From: an uncultured Rothia sp.
GTDB lineage: Bacteria; Actinomycetota; Actinomycetes; Actinomycetales; Micrococcaceae
Assembly: GCA_946222285.1 (NCBI GenBank)
Contig: CAMIIP010000003.1
Location: forward strand, 216,430 to 280,429
Direction of reading: 5' to 3'
Length of the DNA stretch: 64,000 bases
The translations under genes were made by a program, and so were the position numbers. Positions 27,787 through 35,703 of the stretch are shown here, one piece after another (positions within the stretch are counted from its first letter, which is position 1; every line of letters begins with the position of its first letter). The notes under the pieces were generated by a model that saw only the letters and a list, made by a program, of their open reading frames with translations, did not search any database and was not told the origin of the DNA.

Positions 27787-28380
27787 GTGTTAGATAAACG
27801 AAAGTTGCAGACAGTGACTCAAGAGAACACACCGCACCCTGCCCCGCAGGTTAAGCCCGTAGAGCGCACGGACGGTAAAAAGGTAAAGCTGGGTGAAGGC
27901 GGACGTGCAGATGGCAAGGGCGGATTTACCGTTCGCAAGAAATTCGGCGGTACCGAATCCCAGATTCGTGGCGCTCTCAAACTCTACAAATGGTGCGCCT
28001 GGATTTCCGGTACCTTTTTGCTTCTGCTGGTTGCAGAGATGGTAACTCGTTACATTTTCCGTCATGACCTGGTTGCAGGCGGCGCCAACGCTCAGACCGG
28101 TGAAACCGTTGCGCTGGGTTGGATGAATATTGATACGGGAAACATCGTGGGCGGACTCAATATCTCCACCTGGATTCTGATTATTCACGGCTGGTTCTAC
28201 GTGGTTTACCTCTTCTCCTGCTTCCGCCTATGGTTGCTGATGCGCTGGGGTCTGCCGCAGATGATTGTGATGGCGCTCGGCGGCGTCGTTCCTTTCCTTT
28301 CCTTTGTGGTGGAAAAGCGGATTCACCGCGAGACACTGGAGCTACTGGATGCTAACCCGCAGGCTACTAAACGCTACTAA
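27787..28380 (+). CDS. DUF3817 membrane protein
   Basis: This 197-residue protein has a charged, Gly/Lys-rich cytoplasmic N-terminus of about 55 residues and then a DUF3817-type membrane domain. Its three to four hydrophobic segments include KLYKWCAWISGTFLLLLVAE, the loop GLNISTWILIIHGWFYVVYL and LPQMIVMALGGVVPFLSF, and it ends in VEKRI. The family is widespread beside guaA or SURF1 genes in actinobacteria but has no assigned function. It starts with GTG 5 nt after the SURF1 stop. A later GTG at 27814 is a possible alternative start. Confidence 0.78.
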   Translation: MLDKRKLQTVTQENTPHPAPQVKPVERTDGKKVKLGEGGRADGKGGFTVRKKFGGTESQIRGALKLYKWCAWISGTFLLLLVAEMVTRYIFRHDLVAGGANAQTGETVALGWMNIDTGNIVGGLNISTWILIIHGWFYVVYLFSCFRLWLLMRWGLPQMIVMALGGVVPFLSFVVEKRIHRETLELLDANPQATKRY

Positions 28381-28491
28381 ATCGTGCCGCCGATACTTGC
28401 TTGCCTAAGCTGTACGTGCTTTAGAATAAATATATCTCTGTACCGCGCGCCCGGCGTGCGTGGTAAAAAATCAACCATGTTAAGGTGACTC

Positions 28492-30084
28492 GTGACAACA
28501 TCAGCAAATCTGACCGAGCTCGAAGAGCGACCGGTTCTGGTGGTTGACTATGGTGCCCAGTACGCGCAACTGATTGCTCGCCGCGTGCGTGAGGCCGGTG
28601 TCTACTCCGAAATCGTTCCGCATACACTTTCTACCGAGAAGATATTGGCGAAGAATCCTTCTGCTTTGATTCTCTCTGGTGGACCTTCTTCTGTGTATGC
28701 TGAGGGCGCTCCTGCTGGGGATATCGCTCTTTTTGAAGCCGGTGTTCCGATTTTCGGTATTTGCTACGGCTTTCAGCTCATGAACCAGACTCTGGGCGGT
28801 ACCGTTTCTCATACCGGACGCAGGGAATATGGTGCTACCGATGCTACTGTGTGCGCTGAAAATTCATCGTTCTTGACCGGTACTCCCAAGACTCAGAACG
28901 TGTGGATGTCCCACGGTGATTCGGTCTCTGTGGCACCCGAGGGCTTCGAAGTTTTGGCGACTACTCCCGGCGCGGATGTCGCCGCTATGGTCGATGAGGG
29001 TCGTAAGCTTGCCGGTGTGCAGTGGCACCCAGAAGTTAAGAACTCTGACTTTGGCCAGCAGGTGTTGGAGAACTTCCTCTTCAATATCGCAGGTGTTGAG
29101 AAGACCTGGTCTACCGGCAACATTATTGAAGAGCACGTGGAGCGTATCCGCGAGCAGGTCGGAACGGATCGCGTGATTTGCGCGCTTTCGGGTGGCGTGG
29201 ATTCTTCGGTTGCTGCGGCTTTGGTGCACAAGGCTGTGGGCGATCAGCTCACCTGCTTCTTTATCGATCATGGTTTGCTCCGCCAGGACGAGCGCGAGCA
29301 GGTTGAGAACGATTACGCTTCGACCATGGGCATCAAGGTTGTGACCATCGATGAGTCTGAGCGTTTCCTTTCAGCTCTTTCCGGTCTAACTGATCCTGAA
29401 GAGAAGCGTAAGGCTATTGGCCGCGAATTTATTCGCTCCTTTGAGGACGCTCAGCGCAAGCTCATCGAAGAGGCATCGGATGCCGGTGGCGAGATTAAGT
29501 TCTTGGTGCAGGGCACCCTTTACCCCGACGTCGTCGAATCTGGCGGTGGTGAAGGAGCTTCTAATATTAAGTCCCACCACAATGTGGGTGGCTTGCCTGA
29601 GGATATGACCTTTGAGCTGGTTGAGCCTTTGCGCACTCTTTTCAAGGACGAAGTTCGTGCGATTGGCCGCGAGCTGGGTGTGCCGGAAAAGATTGTGGCT
29701 CGTCAGCCTTTCCCCGGCCCTGGTCTGGGTATTCGTATTATTGGCGAGGTTACTTTTGACCGTTTGGAGACTTTGCGTGCGGCAGATGCGATTGCGCGTG
29801 AGGAGCTAACTAAGGCCGGTCTGGACGAGGAAATCTGGCAGTGCCCTGTGGTGTTGCTGGCTGATGTTCGTTCGGTGGGTGTGCAGGGCGATGGTCGTAC
29901 TTATGGTCATCCGATTGTGTTGCGCCCGGTGTCTTCTGAGGATGCGATGACGGCGGATTGGACTCGTATGCCTTATGATGTGCTGGCGCGTATTTCGAAT
30001 CGTATTACGAATGAGGTGGCTGAGGTGAATCGAGTGGTGCTCGACGTAACCTCGAAGCCCCCGGGAACGATTGAATGGGAATAA
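28492..30084 (+). CDS. guaA: GMP synthase (glutamine-hydrolysing)
   Basis: This 530-residue enzyme aminates XMP to GMP. The N-terminal class I glutaminase domain has LILSGGPSSV and the nucleophile elbow GICYGFQL; the ATP-pyrophosphatase domain has ALSGGVDSSVAAAL; the dimerisation domain ends in TSKPPGTIEWE, the family terminus. The start is GTG preceded by AAGGTGA. With guaB and guaB3 it forms the guanine nucleotide locus, though SURF1 and DUF3817 genes lie between. Confidence 0.97.
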   Translation: MTTSANLTELEERPVLVVDYGAQYAQLIARRVREAGVYSEIVPHTLSTEKILAKNPSALILSGGPSSVYAEGAPAGDIALFEAGVPIFGICYGFQLMNQTLGGTVSHTGRREYGATDATVCAENSSFLTGTPKTQNVWMSHGDSVSVAPEGFEVLATTPGADVAAMVDEGRKLAGVQWHPEVKNSDFGQQVLENFLFNIAGVEKTWSTGNIIEEHVERIREQVGTDRVICALSGGVDSSVAAALVHKAVGDQLTCFFIDHGLLRQDEREQVENDYASTMGIKVVTIDESERFLSALSGLTDPEEKRKAIGREFIRSFEDAQRKLIEEASDAGGEIKFLVQGTLYPDVVESGGGEGASNIKSHHNVGGLPEDMTFELVEPLRTLFKDEVRAIGRELGVPEKIVARQPFPGPGLGIRIIGEVTFDRLETLRAADAIAREELTKAGLDEEIWQCPVVLLADVRSVGVQGDGRTYGHPIVLRPVSSEDAMTADWTRMPYDVLARISNRITNEVAEVNRVVLDVTSKPPGTIEWE

Positions 30085-30085
30085 G

Positions 30086-30122
30086 TTCTATTTCCCGAGC
30101 GTGCGAGGAAAAAGAAATAGAA
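30086..30122 (+). terminator. Hairpin after guaA
   Basis: Nine-bp arms TTCTATTTC (30086-30094) and GAAATAGAA (30114-30122) enclose a loop containing the 16-base word 30095-30110 that recurs at 57752-57767. The stem is A+T-rich and followed by ATTCAATTTATTTAG. It starts directly at the guaA stop. Confidence 0.6.
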
Positions 30123-30155
30123 ATTCAATTTATTTAGCCTTGTACCTCGCGCGTC

Positions 30156-30260
30156 GAAGGCACACACCATCGGTGAGCCGACCCTCTCGTCTGCTTCGCT
30201 TGCGCTCAGTAAGACGATTCACGCCAGCCCCGAGCCAGCTCACCGATGGTGTGTGCCTTC
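30156..30260. repeat. 105-bp element with perfect 23-bp inverted ends
   Basis: Bases 30156-30178 are the exact reverse complement of 30238-30260, with 59 nt between. No reading frame is present. The size, perfect terminal repeats and intergenic site resemble a miniature inverted-repeat element, but a large terminator-like hairpin is also possible. No flanking target duplication was recognised. Confidence 0.75.
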
Positions 30261-30332
30261 TTCCGTGGGTTTAAAACAGCTCACCGTCACGTTGAGTCCC
30301 TTTTCGACGCGTCCCTTTTCGAGGAAAACTTT

Positions 30333-30392
30333 GCGACGGGCGTGTTCCCGCATGACGGTCATTCAACCGTCGTGCGGGAACACACCCGTCGC
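30333..30392. repeat. Long hairpin with 27-bp arms
   Basis: Arms 30333-30359 and 30366-30392 match at 25 of 27 positions around a 6-nt loop. G+C is higher than in the rest of the spacer. It lies about 110 bp before the MFS start, in the gene-free interval 30085-30502 that also holds the 105-bp element. Confidence 0.75.
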
Positions 30393-30502
30393 GTTTGTGA
30401 GTCGAGTGCCATGATGGCCGCTAGCTCGATAGATTCCCATATATAGGAAGAACTAAGCGAATAATTCCGCTTCTATACGCCTCTCCACTAGGCTGGAGAG
30501 CG

Positions 30503-31723
30503 ATGAAGACTGTAACCCCTGCTCCCTCCTCAGCTCTTGGCCGAGTCCTTCTCTTTGGCTTAGTTGCCTGCATTCTCTATGTTTTGGGTGCGGGCATCCG
30601 CGGCGATATTGGTATTTTGCTGATGCCGATAGTGGAGCAGACCGGGCTTGAATATTCGAGCGTAAGTTTCTGTATCGCGGTGATGCAGTTGGTCTTTGGC
30701 GCAGCTCAGCCCCTCTTTGGCATCATGGCTTCACGGTTTTCGAACCGTGTTGTGCTGATTCTTGGTGCGGCAGTGATGGCGTTGAGCTTGGTAGGCATCG
30801 CCTTATCCCGCGATTTTCTAGGTCTGCTCATTTCCTTGGGTTTTCTCTTTGGCATTGGGGGAGGAGCTCTTGCTTTTGGTCTTATTTTGACGTCGGCCAC
30901 CTACCTCGTTGGTCAGCAGTGGTCCATGATTATTGCGGGTATGCTGAACGCTTCTGCGGGGTTGGGTGCTTTTGCTCTTTCGCCAGCCCTGCACAGTTCG
31001 GTGGAGTCCCAGGGATTGCAGCTTACTCTGTGGTGGCTCTGCATCCCGGTCTTGCTTCTGATTCCTCTAGCCGTTCTGGTGACTTCTCGTGATCCGAAGA
31101 GACAACAAGATCAGGAGCTGGCTTCCGGTGGCCATATCTTCCGGCGAGCCTTGAATAACCGCACCTATCTTTTGTTGATTGCCGGTTTTTCTACCTGTGG
31201 TTTTCATATGGTAATTATCGAGTCCCACCTCTTCTCGCAATATATAGGGTACGGAATCGATGCCGCCAAAGCCTCATGGGCTTTTGCTTTCTACGGGATT
31301 GCCACTATTTTTGGTGCCCTGCTCTCGGGCTTTTTGAGTATGAAGATGAATAAAGGTCTTCTGCTGGGCATCTATTATTCGATTCGTGCCCTGTTGGTGG
31401 TGAGCTTTCTCTTTCTTCTACCCAAAAACTTTGAGTCTGCGCTGTTCTTCAGTATCGTTCTGGGGCTGACGGGCGATGCTACGGTTTCACCGACGGCGGG
31501 GCTGGTCAGCGCACATTTCAAGATGAGAGACGTTGCAACCCTGGTGGGGTTCCTCTTTTTCTGCCATCAGATCGGTGCTTTTTTCAGTGCCTGGCTGGGT
31601 GGGGTGCTACTGGAAGTAACCGGCGGCTACACATCTGTTTGGATGCTTGACGTTGCGCTGTGCGTCATGGCTGCGGTGGTGAGCTTGATGATTCCAACAC
31701 ACAAGCTGAAGGCTTTGGAATAG
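30503..31723 (+). CDS. MFS transporter
   Basis: The 406-residue protein has about twelve hydrophobic segments and a central cytoplasmic loop near residue 200 (TSRDPKRQQDQEL), the layout of the major facilitator superfamily. The first-half motif MASRFSNRVVLILGA is the usual MFS loop signature. It resembles the OFA/monocarboxylate-type group, but the substrate cannot be read. TAGGCT (30489-30494) ends 8 nt before the ATG, and GGAGAG lies in the gap, so either a leaderless or a normal start is possible. It is followed by a bidirectional terminator. Confidence 0.85.
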   Translation: MKTVTPAPSSALGRVLLFGLVACILYVLGAGIRGDIGILLMPIVEQTGLEYSSVSFCIAVMQLVFGAAQPLFGIMASRFSNRVVLILGAAVMALSLVGIALSRDFLGLLISLGFLFGIGGGALAFGLILTSATYLVGQQWSMIIAGMLNASAGLGAFALSPALHSSVESQGLQLTLWWLCIPVLLLIPLAVLVTSRDPKRQQDQELASGGHIFRRALNNRTYLLLIAGFSTCGFHMVIIESHLFSQYIGYGIDAAKASWAFAFYGIATIFGALLSGFLSMKMNKGLLLGIYYSIRALLVVSFLFLLPKNFESALFFSIVLGLTGDATVSPTAGLVSAHFKMRDVATLVGFLFFCHQIGAFFSAWLGGVLLEVTGGYTSVWMLDVALCVMAAVVSLMIPTHKLKALE

Positions 31724-31726
31724 GCG

Positions 31727-31762
31727 AAGGGCTGGTGAAATCGGTTGATTTCACCAGCCCTT
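31727..31762. terminator. Bidirectional terminator between the MFS and VOC genes
   Basis: Perfect 16-bp arms (31727-31742 and 31747-31762) surround GGTT. It lies between convergent genes. Confidence 0.88.
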
Positions 31763-31779
31763 CTTTGGGATGAGAGAGC

Positions 31780-32196
31780 TTAGCCCTCTACATTGAACAT
31801 CCAGGCGATACCGAACTTATCGGTGAGCGATCCGAAGGTCGCGCCCCAGGGAGCGGTGTTCAGCGGCATCAGCTTGCTGGCTCCGTCGGTCAGCTGATCG
31901 AACCAGCCGCGAACTGTCTCTAGATCGCTGTTCTGCGCGAGAAGCGCTACCTCCATGTTGGTGGTGGCGTTATTCTCGGGCTTATAGATGGCAGCGCCGT
32001 CGGAGACCTGAAGAGTGAAATGCTCAGCTTGAAGCTCGCCGTGCATGACCAGGTGCTTGTGCTCAGGTTCGATGGGCGCATCGAAGTTTTCAAAAGTGGA
32101 AATAACGAGTTCTCCGCCGAAAATGGACTGATAGAACTCAAGGGCTTCTCGAGCGGTGCCGTTGAGCGTGAAATAGGGGTTAAGACGCATTGACAT
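31780..32196 (-). CDS. VOC family protein (PhnB-like)
   Basis: This 138-residue protein has the paired beta-alpha-beta-beta-beta modules of the vicinal oxygen chelate fold. It opens with LNPYFTLNGTAREALEFYQSIFGGE and includes FTLQVSDGA and GKFGI-like LTDKFGIAWMFN, typical of PhnB/glyoxalase-like proteins. These often lack a defined substrate. A GAAAGAG site lies upstream of the ATG. It stands alone, convergent with the MFS gene. Confidence 0.8.
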   Translation of the reverse strand: MSMRLNPYFTLNGTAREALEFYQSIFGGELVISTFENFDAPIEPEHKHLVMHGELQAEHFTLQVSDGAAIYKPENNATTNMEVALLAQNSDLETVRGWFDQLTDGASKLMPLNTAPWGATFGSLTDKFGIAWMFNVEG

Positions 32197-32384
32197 ATTA
32201 GCTCTTTCTCATAGAAGGGGGATTCGAACGCAGTTAGCGCGTTCTGCAGTAGTAGCTTACTCGCATACGGGGGCAGGCTTCTGTTTAAACTGCCAATTTT
32301 TACTGGAAACTCACGAACAGTTTTTCTGAGCTGCCTGGGCGGTTATACTTTGAGCAATCATTGCGCTGTTAGAAAGAGGTTATC

Positions 32385-32660
32385 GTGGCTAAAAATTTAT
32401 TGGGCACAGGTCGGCTGGCTGGACAAAAAGCTAAAGTTTCTGGTCAGGGACCAGTAGCTAAAGTGAAAACGTTTGTAGAGGAACACCATCTACAAGAAAA
32501 AGCTATTGCTTTAGCCAAAGATCCAAAAAATCAGGAACGTTTCAAGAAGTTGATCAATGACCCGAAAATTCAGGCGCAGGCTAGAAAAATTGGTGCTATT
32601 GCGATGAGCAAACTTAGGGGTAACTCTAGCAAAACTACTTCATCTTTTAAAAAGAAATAA
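32385..32660 (+). CDS. Small very basic hypothetical protein
   Basis: I do not recognise this 91-residue protein. It has about 23 Lys/Arg and few acidic residues, no hydrophobic segment and a predicted helical middle (EEHHLQEKAIALAKDPKNQE), and it ends in KTTSSFKKK. AAGAGGT lies just upstream of the GTG start, which supports translation. The composition suits a nucleic-acid-associated protein, but that is only a guess. It stands alone, followed by a 102-bp inverted-repeat element. Confidence 0.65.
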   Translation: MAKNLLGTGRLAGQKAKVSGQGPVAKVKTFVEEHHLQEKAIALAKDPKNQERFKKLINDPKIQAQARKIGAIAMSKLRGNSSKTTSSFKKK

Positions 32661-32705
32661 AGAAAGACCTTATCAAGAGGCTTATTCACAAGGAATTTCT
32701 GACAG

Positions 32706-32807
32706 CCAGATACAGCGTCAGCAAGCTGGCTCTGGGTCTGGCGTAAATCGCATTAGTGAGCACCAGCGATTCATGCGAGAGGGACTGCTTGCCGAGGCTG
32801 TATCTGG
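32706..32807. repeat. 102-bp imperfect inverted repeat
   Basis: Arms 32706-32726 and 32787-32807 pair at about 18-19 of 21 positions, starting with a perfect 11-bp end (CCAGATACAGC/GCTGTATCTGG). The interior contains a further small inverted repeat (AATCGC...GCGATT). No protein is encoded. It could be a structured RNA, a terminator pair or a miniature mobile element. Confidence 0.65.
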
Positions 32808-32838
32808 TTGAAGGTATAGACGCCTTATGAATCAGCCG

Positions 32839-34560
32839 CTAGGAACCATAGATGCGGTAGACCTTGGACTCGTAGGGACGTAGCGTCTCTCCCAAATCGC
32901 CGCTGTAATTAGAGATCACCAGCTCACCCTGTCCGAGCAGCTCATAGGCGCGGGTGGTTTCGTTTTCGCTGAAATTATTAATAACCAGTAGCTTCTCCCC
33001 ATTCTCACCATGACGTTCATAGGCGTAGACGACGGCGTCGTCCGGGTCCAGCGGCACAAAAGTTGCGTAGACCATGAGGTCTTTGAGCTCGCCGCGGCGT
33101 AGCTCAATGAGTTTTTGATAGTGGTAGAAGAGGGAACCGGGGTTGGCTAGGGCTGCTTCAGCATTGATGCTCTGATAGTTAGGATTCAGCCCGATCCAGG
33201 GCTGTTCGGTGGAGAATCCCGCCTGAGGCTCTGCCGACCACTGCACAGGAGTGCGCGCGTTATCGCGGCTCTTTCGCTGAATCATAGCGAGTGCCTGCTG
33301 CGCGGTGTGGCTTTTCTGCTGATTGACCAGATTGTTGTAGAGGTTGATGGAATCGAGATCTCGGTAGTCTTCGATGGAATCAAAGACCACGTTGGTCATA
33401 CCGAATTCTTCGCCCTGATAAATGTAGGGCGTTCCCTGCATAAAGTGCAGGGTGGTTGCCAGCATTTTGCCCGAAAGCTCGCGGTACTGCTCCGAATCGT
33501 TGCCAAAACGGGAAATCACGCGAGGCTGGTCATGGTTGTTCCAGTAGAGCGAGCCCCATGCCTTATCAGCCAGTTTGACTTGCCACTCGTTAAGGATTGC
33601 TTTGAGTTCGCGCAGATCGTAGTCGGCATAGGCCCATTTGCCAAAGCCCTGTGCGTTATCGGTATCTACTCCCATGTGTTCGAAATGGAAGAGCATATTG
33701 AGTTCTTCTGCCTCGTATCCGGCAAATAGAAGTGCTTCTTCGGGAGGAGTGGAAGACATCTCGCCCACGGTCATTACATCGTAGTTGGCTACGGTGGCGA
33801 GGTTGAGTTCGTGCATCCACTGATGAACTCGGGTTCCATTGTGAATAATGAAGGGGGTGGACGGCGAGTGCTTTTCAAGATTGACGTTGGGATCGTTGGG
33901 CAGACCCGCCGGCTTAGAAATGATGTTAATAGCATCCAGGCGGAATCCATCAATACCCTTATCCAGCCACCAGTTAATCATCGAGTAAAGCTCATTGCGT
34001 ACTGCCGGGTTTTCCCAGTTAAGATCGGGCTGTTTGGTGGAGAAAACGTGAAGATACCACTGGTCTGTAGTGGCGTCGTACTCCCAGGCGGGTCCGCCAA
34101 ATTCAGAGCCCCAGTTATTGGGCGGGAGAAGGTTTCCGCTCTCATCCGTGCCCGAGGAATCGCGCCAAATGTAGTAGTCGCGGTACTGATTATCGCGGGA
34201 GGAACGGGACTGCTTGAACCACTCGTGCTCATCAGAGGTATGGTTGACCACGATATCGAGCAGAATTTTAATTCCGTGCTCGTGGGCGGTACTTAGCAAA
34301 GTATCGAAGTCTTCCATGGTTCCAAACTCAGCCATGATGTCTTGATAGTCACTGATGTCATAGCCCATATCGTCATTGGGGGAGGCGAACATGGGGCTGA
34401 GCCAGATGACGTTGATACCCAGTTTCTCTAGGTAGGGAAGGCGGGAAGTAATACCGGGCAAATCGCCGACGCCGTCGCCGTCCGAATCCTGAAAAGAACG
34501 AGGCCATACCTGGTAGACAACCGCTTCTTTCCACCACTGTTTTCCTGCGTATGACGTCAT
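32839..34560 (-). CDS. GH13 alpha-glucosidase (oligo-1,6-glucosidase type)
   Basis: This 573-residue cytoplasmic enzyme has the GH13 (beta/alpha)8 barrel with all catalytic residues: nucleophile in DGFRLDAI, acid/base in VGEMSS and the third carboxylate in NNHDQPR, plus VVNHTSDEHEWF. It opens with WWKEAVVYQVWPRSFQDSDGDGVGDLPG, typical of oligo-1,6-glucosidases and trehalose-6-phosphate hydrolases. The start at 34560 is chosen for its GGAGAA site; an ATG at 34611 would reach into mapP. With the MapP-like phosphatase and a PTS permease alongside it probably hydrolyses the dephosphorylated alpha-glucoside; direct cleavage of the 6-phosphate is the alternative. Confidence 0.9.
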   Translation of the reverse strand: MTSYAGKQWWKEAVVYQVWPRSFQDSDGDGVGDLPGITSRLPYLEKLGINVIWLSPMFASPNDDMGYDISDYQDIMAEFGTMEDFDTLLSTAHEHGIKILLDIVVNHTSDEHEWFKQSRSSRDNQYRDYYIWRDSSGTDESGNLLPPNNWGSEFGGPAWEYDATTDQWYLHVFSTKQPDLNWENPAVRNELYSMINWWLDKGIDGFRLDAINIISKPAGLPNDPNVNLEKHSPSTPFIIHNGTRVHQWMHELNLATVANYDVMTVGEMSSTPPEEALLFAGYEAEELNMLFHFEHMGVDTDNAQGFGKWAYADYDLRELKAILNEWQVKLADKAWGSLYWNNHDQPRVISRFGNDSEQYRELSGKMLATTLHFMQGTPYIYQGEEFGMTNVVFDSIEDYRDLDSINLYNNLVNQQKSHTAQQALAMIQRKSRDNARTPVQWSAEPQAGFSTEQPWIGLNPNYQSINAEAALANPGSLFYHYQKLIELRRGELKDLMVYATFVPLDPDDAVVYAYERHGENGEKLLVINNFSENETTRAYELLGQGELVISNYSGDLGETLRPYESKVYRIYGS

Positions 34561-34594
34561 TGTTACTTCTCCTGTCAAGTATGAAATTCGCTTG

Positions 34595-35443
34595 TTAACG
34601 GGTGAGTTCATGGGGATCGATTTCTACTACAATGCCCGAATGGTCAGAAATTGCTTGATCAGTGTTATCGGGAAAGACCACGGTGTATCGTTGCACCGCA
34701 ACCTTAGTGGAGGTAAAAATATAGTCAATACGCATATTTCTGGTTGAGTCTTCCCATCCGGATATCTTGTGATGAACCGTAAATTCGCCGTCTTTAACCT
34801 CCGCAGCGGTGAAAGCATCGTGCCAGCCCGCCTCAAGAATCTGCCGGTACCCCTCGGACTCAATGGCGGCGTCATTGTTAAAATCGCCAAGAAGCAGGAC
34901 AGGCGCACCCGCAGCGAGCGCGCGAATTTGCTGGTCGAGGGAGGCGAAGTCGTGTTCAAAGAGATAGAAATCTTGTTTGAGCCACCAGTTCATATGGGCG
35001 CTGACTACCCAGAGGGTCTTGCCCTGAACTTCTAGCTGGCAGGCGAGGGCGCAACGGCGAAAGACATCGGTGTAGGCAAAGCGTTTTTCACTTATTTCTA
35101 GGTTGTGGACGGCGCGGAGAGGGATTCTGCTGATGATAGCGAGGCCTTCGTCGTAGATTTCCCAGCCCTGGTGGGAATCTCCCCAACTCCAGGTGTAGTC
35201 ACCGGTTTTTTGACTGATGATTTCCATCAGGAGTAAGGCGAAATTGTTAGATTTTAGGGGGATATCGCTGGCAGGAATGAAGGAGGTAGCTGCGGTGACC
35301 TGTGAGGCGGTGAGGTTTTGGTTGACCTCTTGAAGCGCAATTACATCAATTTCTTGTTCAACAATAAAATCGGCAAGTATGTGAATTTTGTGGTGCTGGT
35401 GGATTTCTAACCAGCTATGGGTGTTGAGTGTAAGAAACTTCAA
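34595..35443 (-). CDS. EEP-family phosphatase, MapP-like (maltose 6'-phosphate phosphatase)
   Basis: The 282-residue protein belongs to the endonuclease/exonuclease/phosphatase superfamily: FLTLNTHSWLE, IALQEVNQ (metal Glu), SAHMNWW (His), LLGDFNNDA (Asp, Asn), MRIDYIFTS and SDHSGIVVE (catalytic His) are all intact. The N-terminus and length fit MapP of Enterococcus faecalis, which removes phosphate from PTS-imported maltose 6'-phosphate. Its placement between an alpha-glucoside PTS gene and an alpha-glucosidase gene supports this. The start codon is TTG at 35443, directly in the family N-terminus. The gap to the glucosidase start is 34 nt, so they form one operon. Confidence 0.8.
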   Translation of the reverse strand: MKFLTLNTHSWLEIHQHHKIHILADFIVEQEIDVIALQEVNQNLTASQVTAATSFIPASDIPLKSNNFALLLMEIISQKTGDYTWSWGDSHQGWEIYDEGLAIISRIPLRAVHNLEISEKRFAYTDVFRRCALACQLEVQGKTLWVVSAHMNWWLKQDFYLFEHDFASLDQQIRALAAGAPVLLLGDFNNDAAIESEGYRQILEAGWHDAFTAAEVKDGEFTVHHKISGWEDSTRNMRIDYIFTSTKVAVQRYTVVFPDNTDQAISDHSGIVVEIDPHELTR

Positions 35444-35473
35444 AGTGGTCGCAATCTAAATAAGAATCTGATA

Positions 35474-35496
35474 ATGAGAATTACTTCTGTTCTCAT
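35474..35496. promoter_or_regulatory. Possible RpiR operator between mapP and the PTS gene
   Basis: ATGAGAA (35474-35480), 9 nt and TTCTCAT (35490-35496) form a perfect 7-bp inverted repeat in the divergent interval. A -10-like TATAGT lies at 35639-35644 for the PTS gene. The RpiR-type regulator encoded downstream is the natural candidate to bind here; this is inference from location. Confidence 0.4.
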
Positions 35497-35703
35497 CATA
35501 GAAAGTTCATTGTTGCGCGGAGGTAGCTTAAGCCCTCACATTTTTGCCAGTTTGTGACACTTTTGTGCCGGTTTCTGGAAAATGTGCCAACCTTGCGTCG
35601 GTCAGAGTGAACGCCGGGTAAACACGTTCGTTTGCCCCTATAGTTCACAGTAAGTATCACCCACTCACATTTCATGTCATTTTTAGTGAAAGAGGTCTCT
35701 CCT

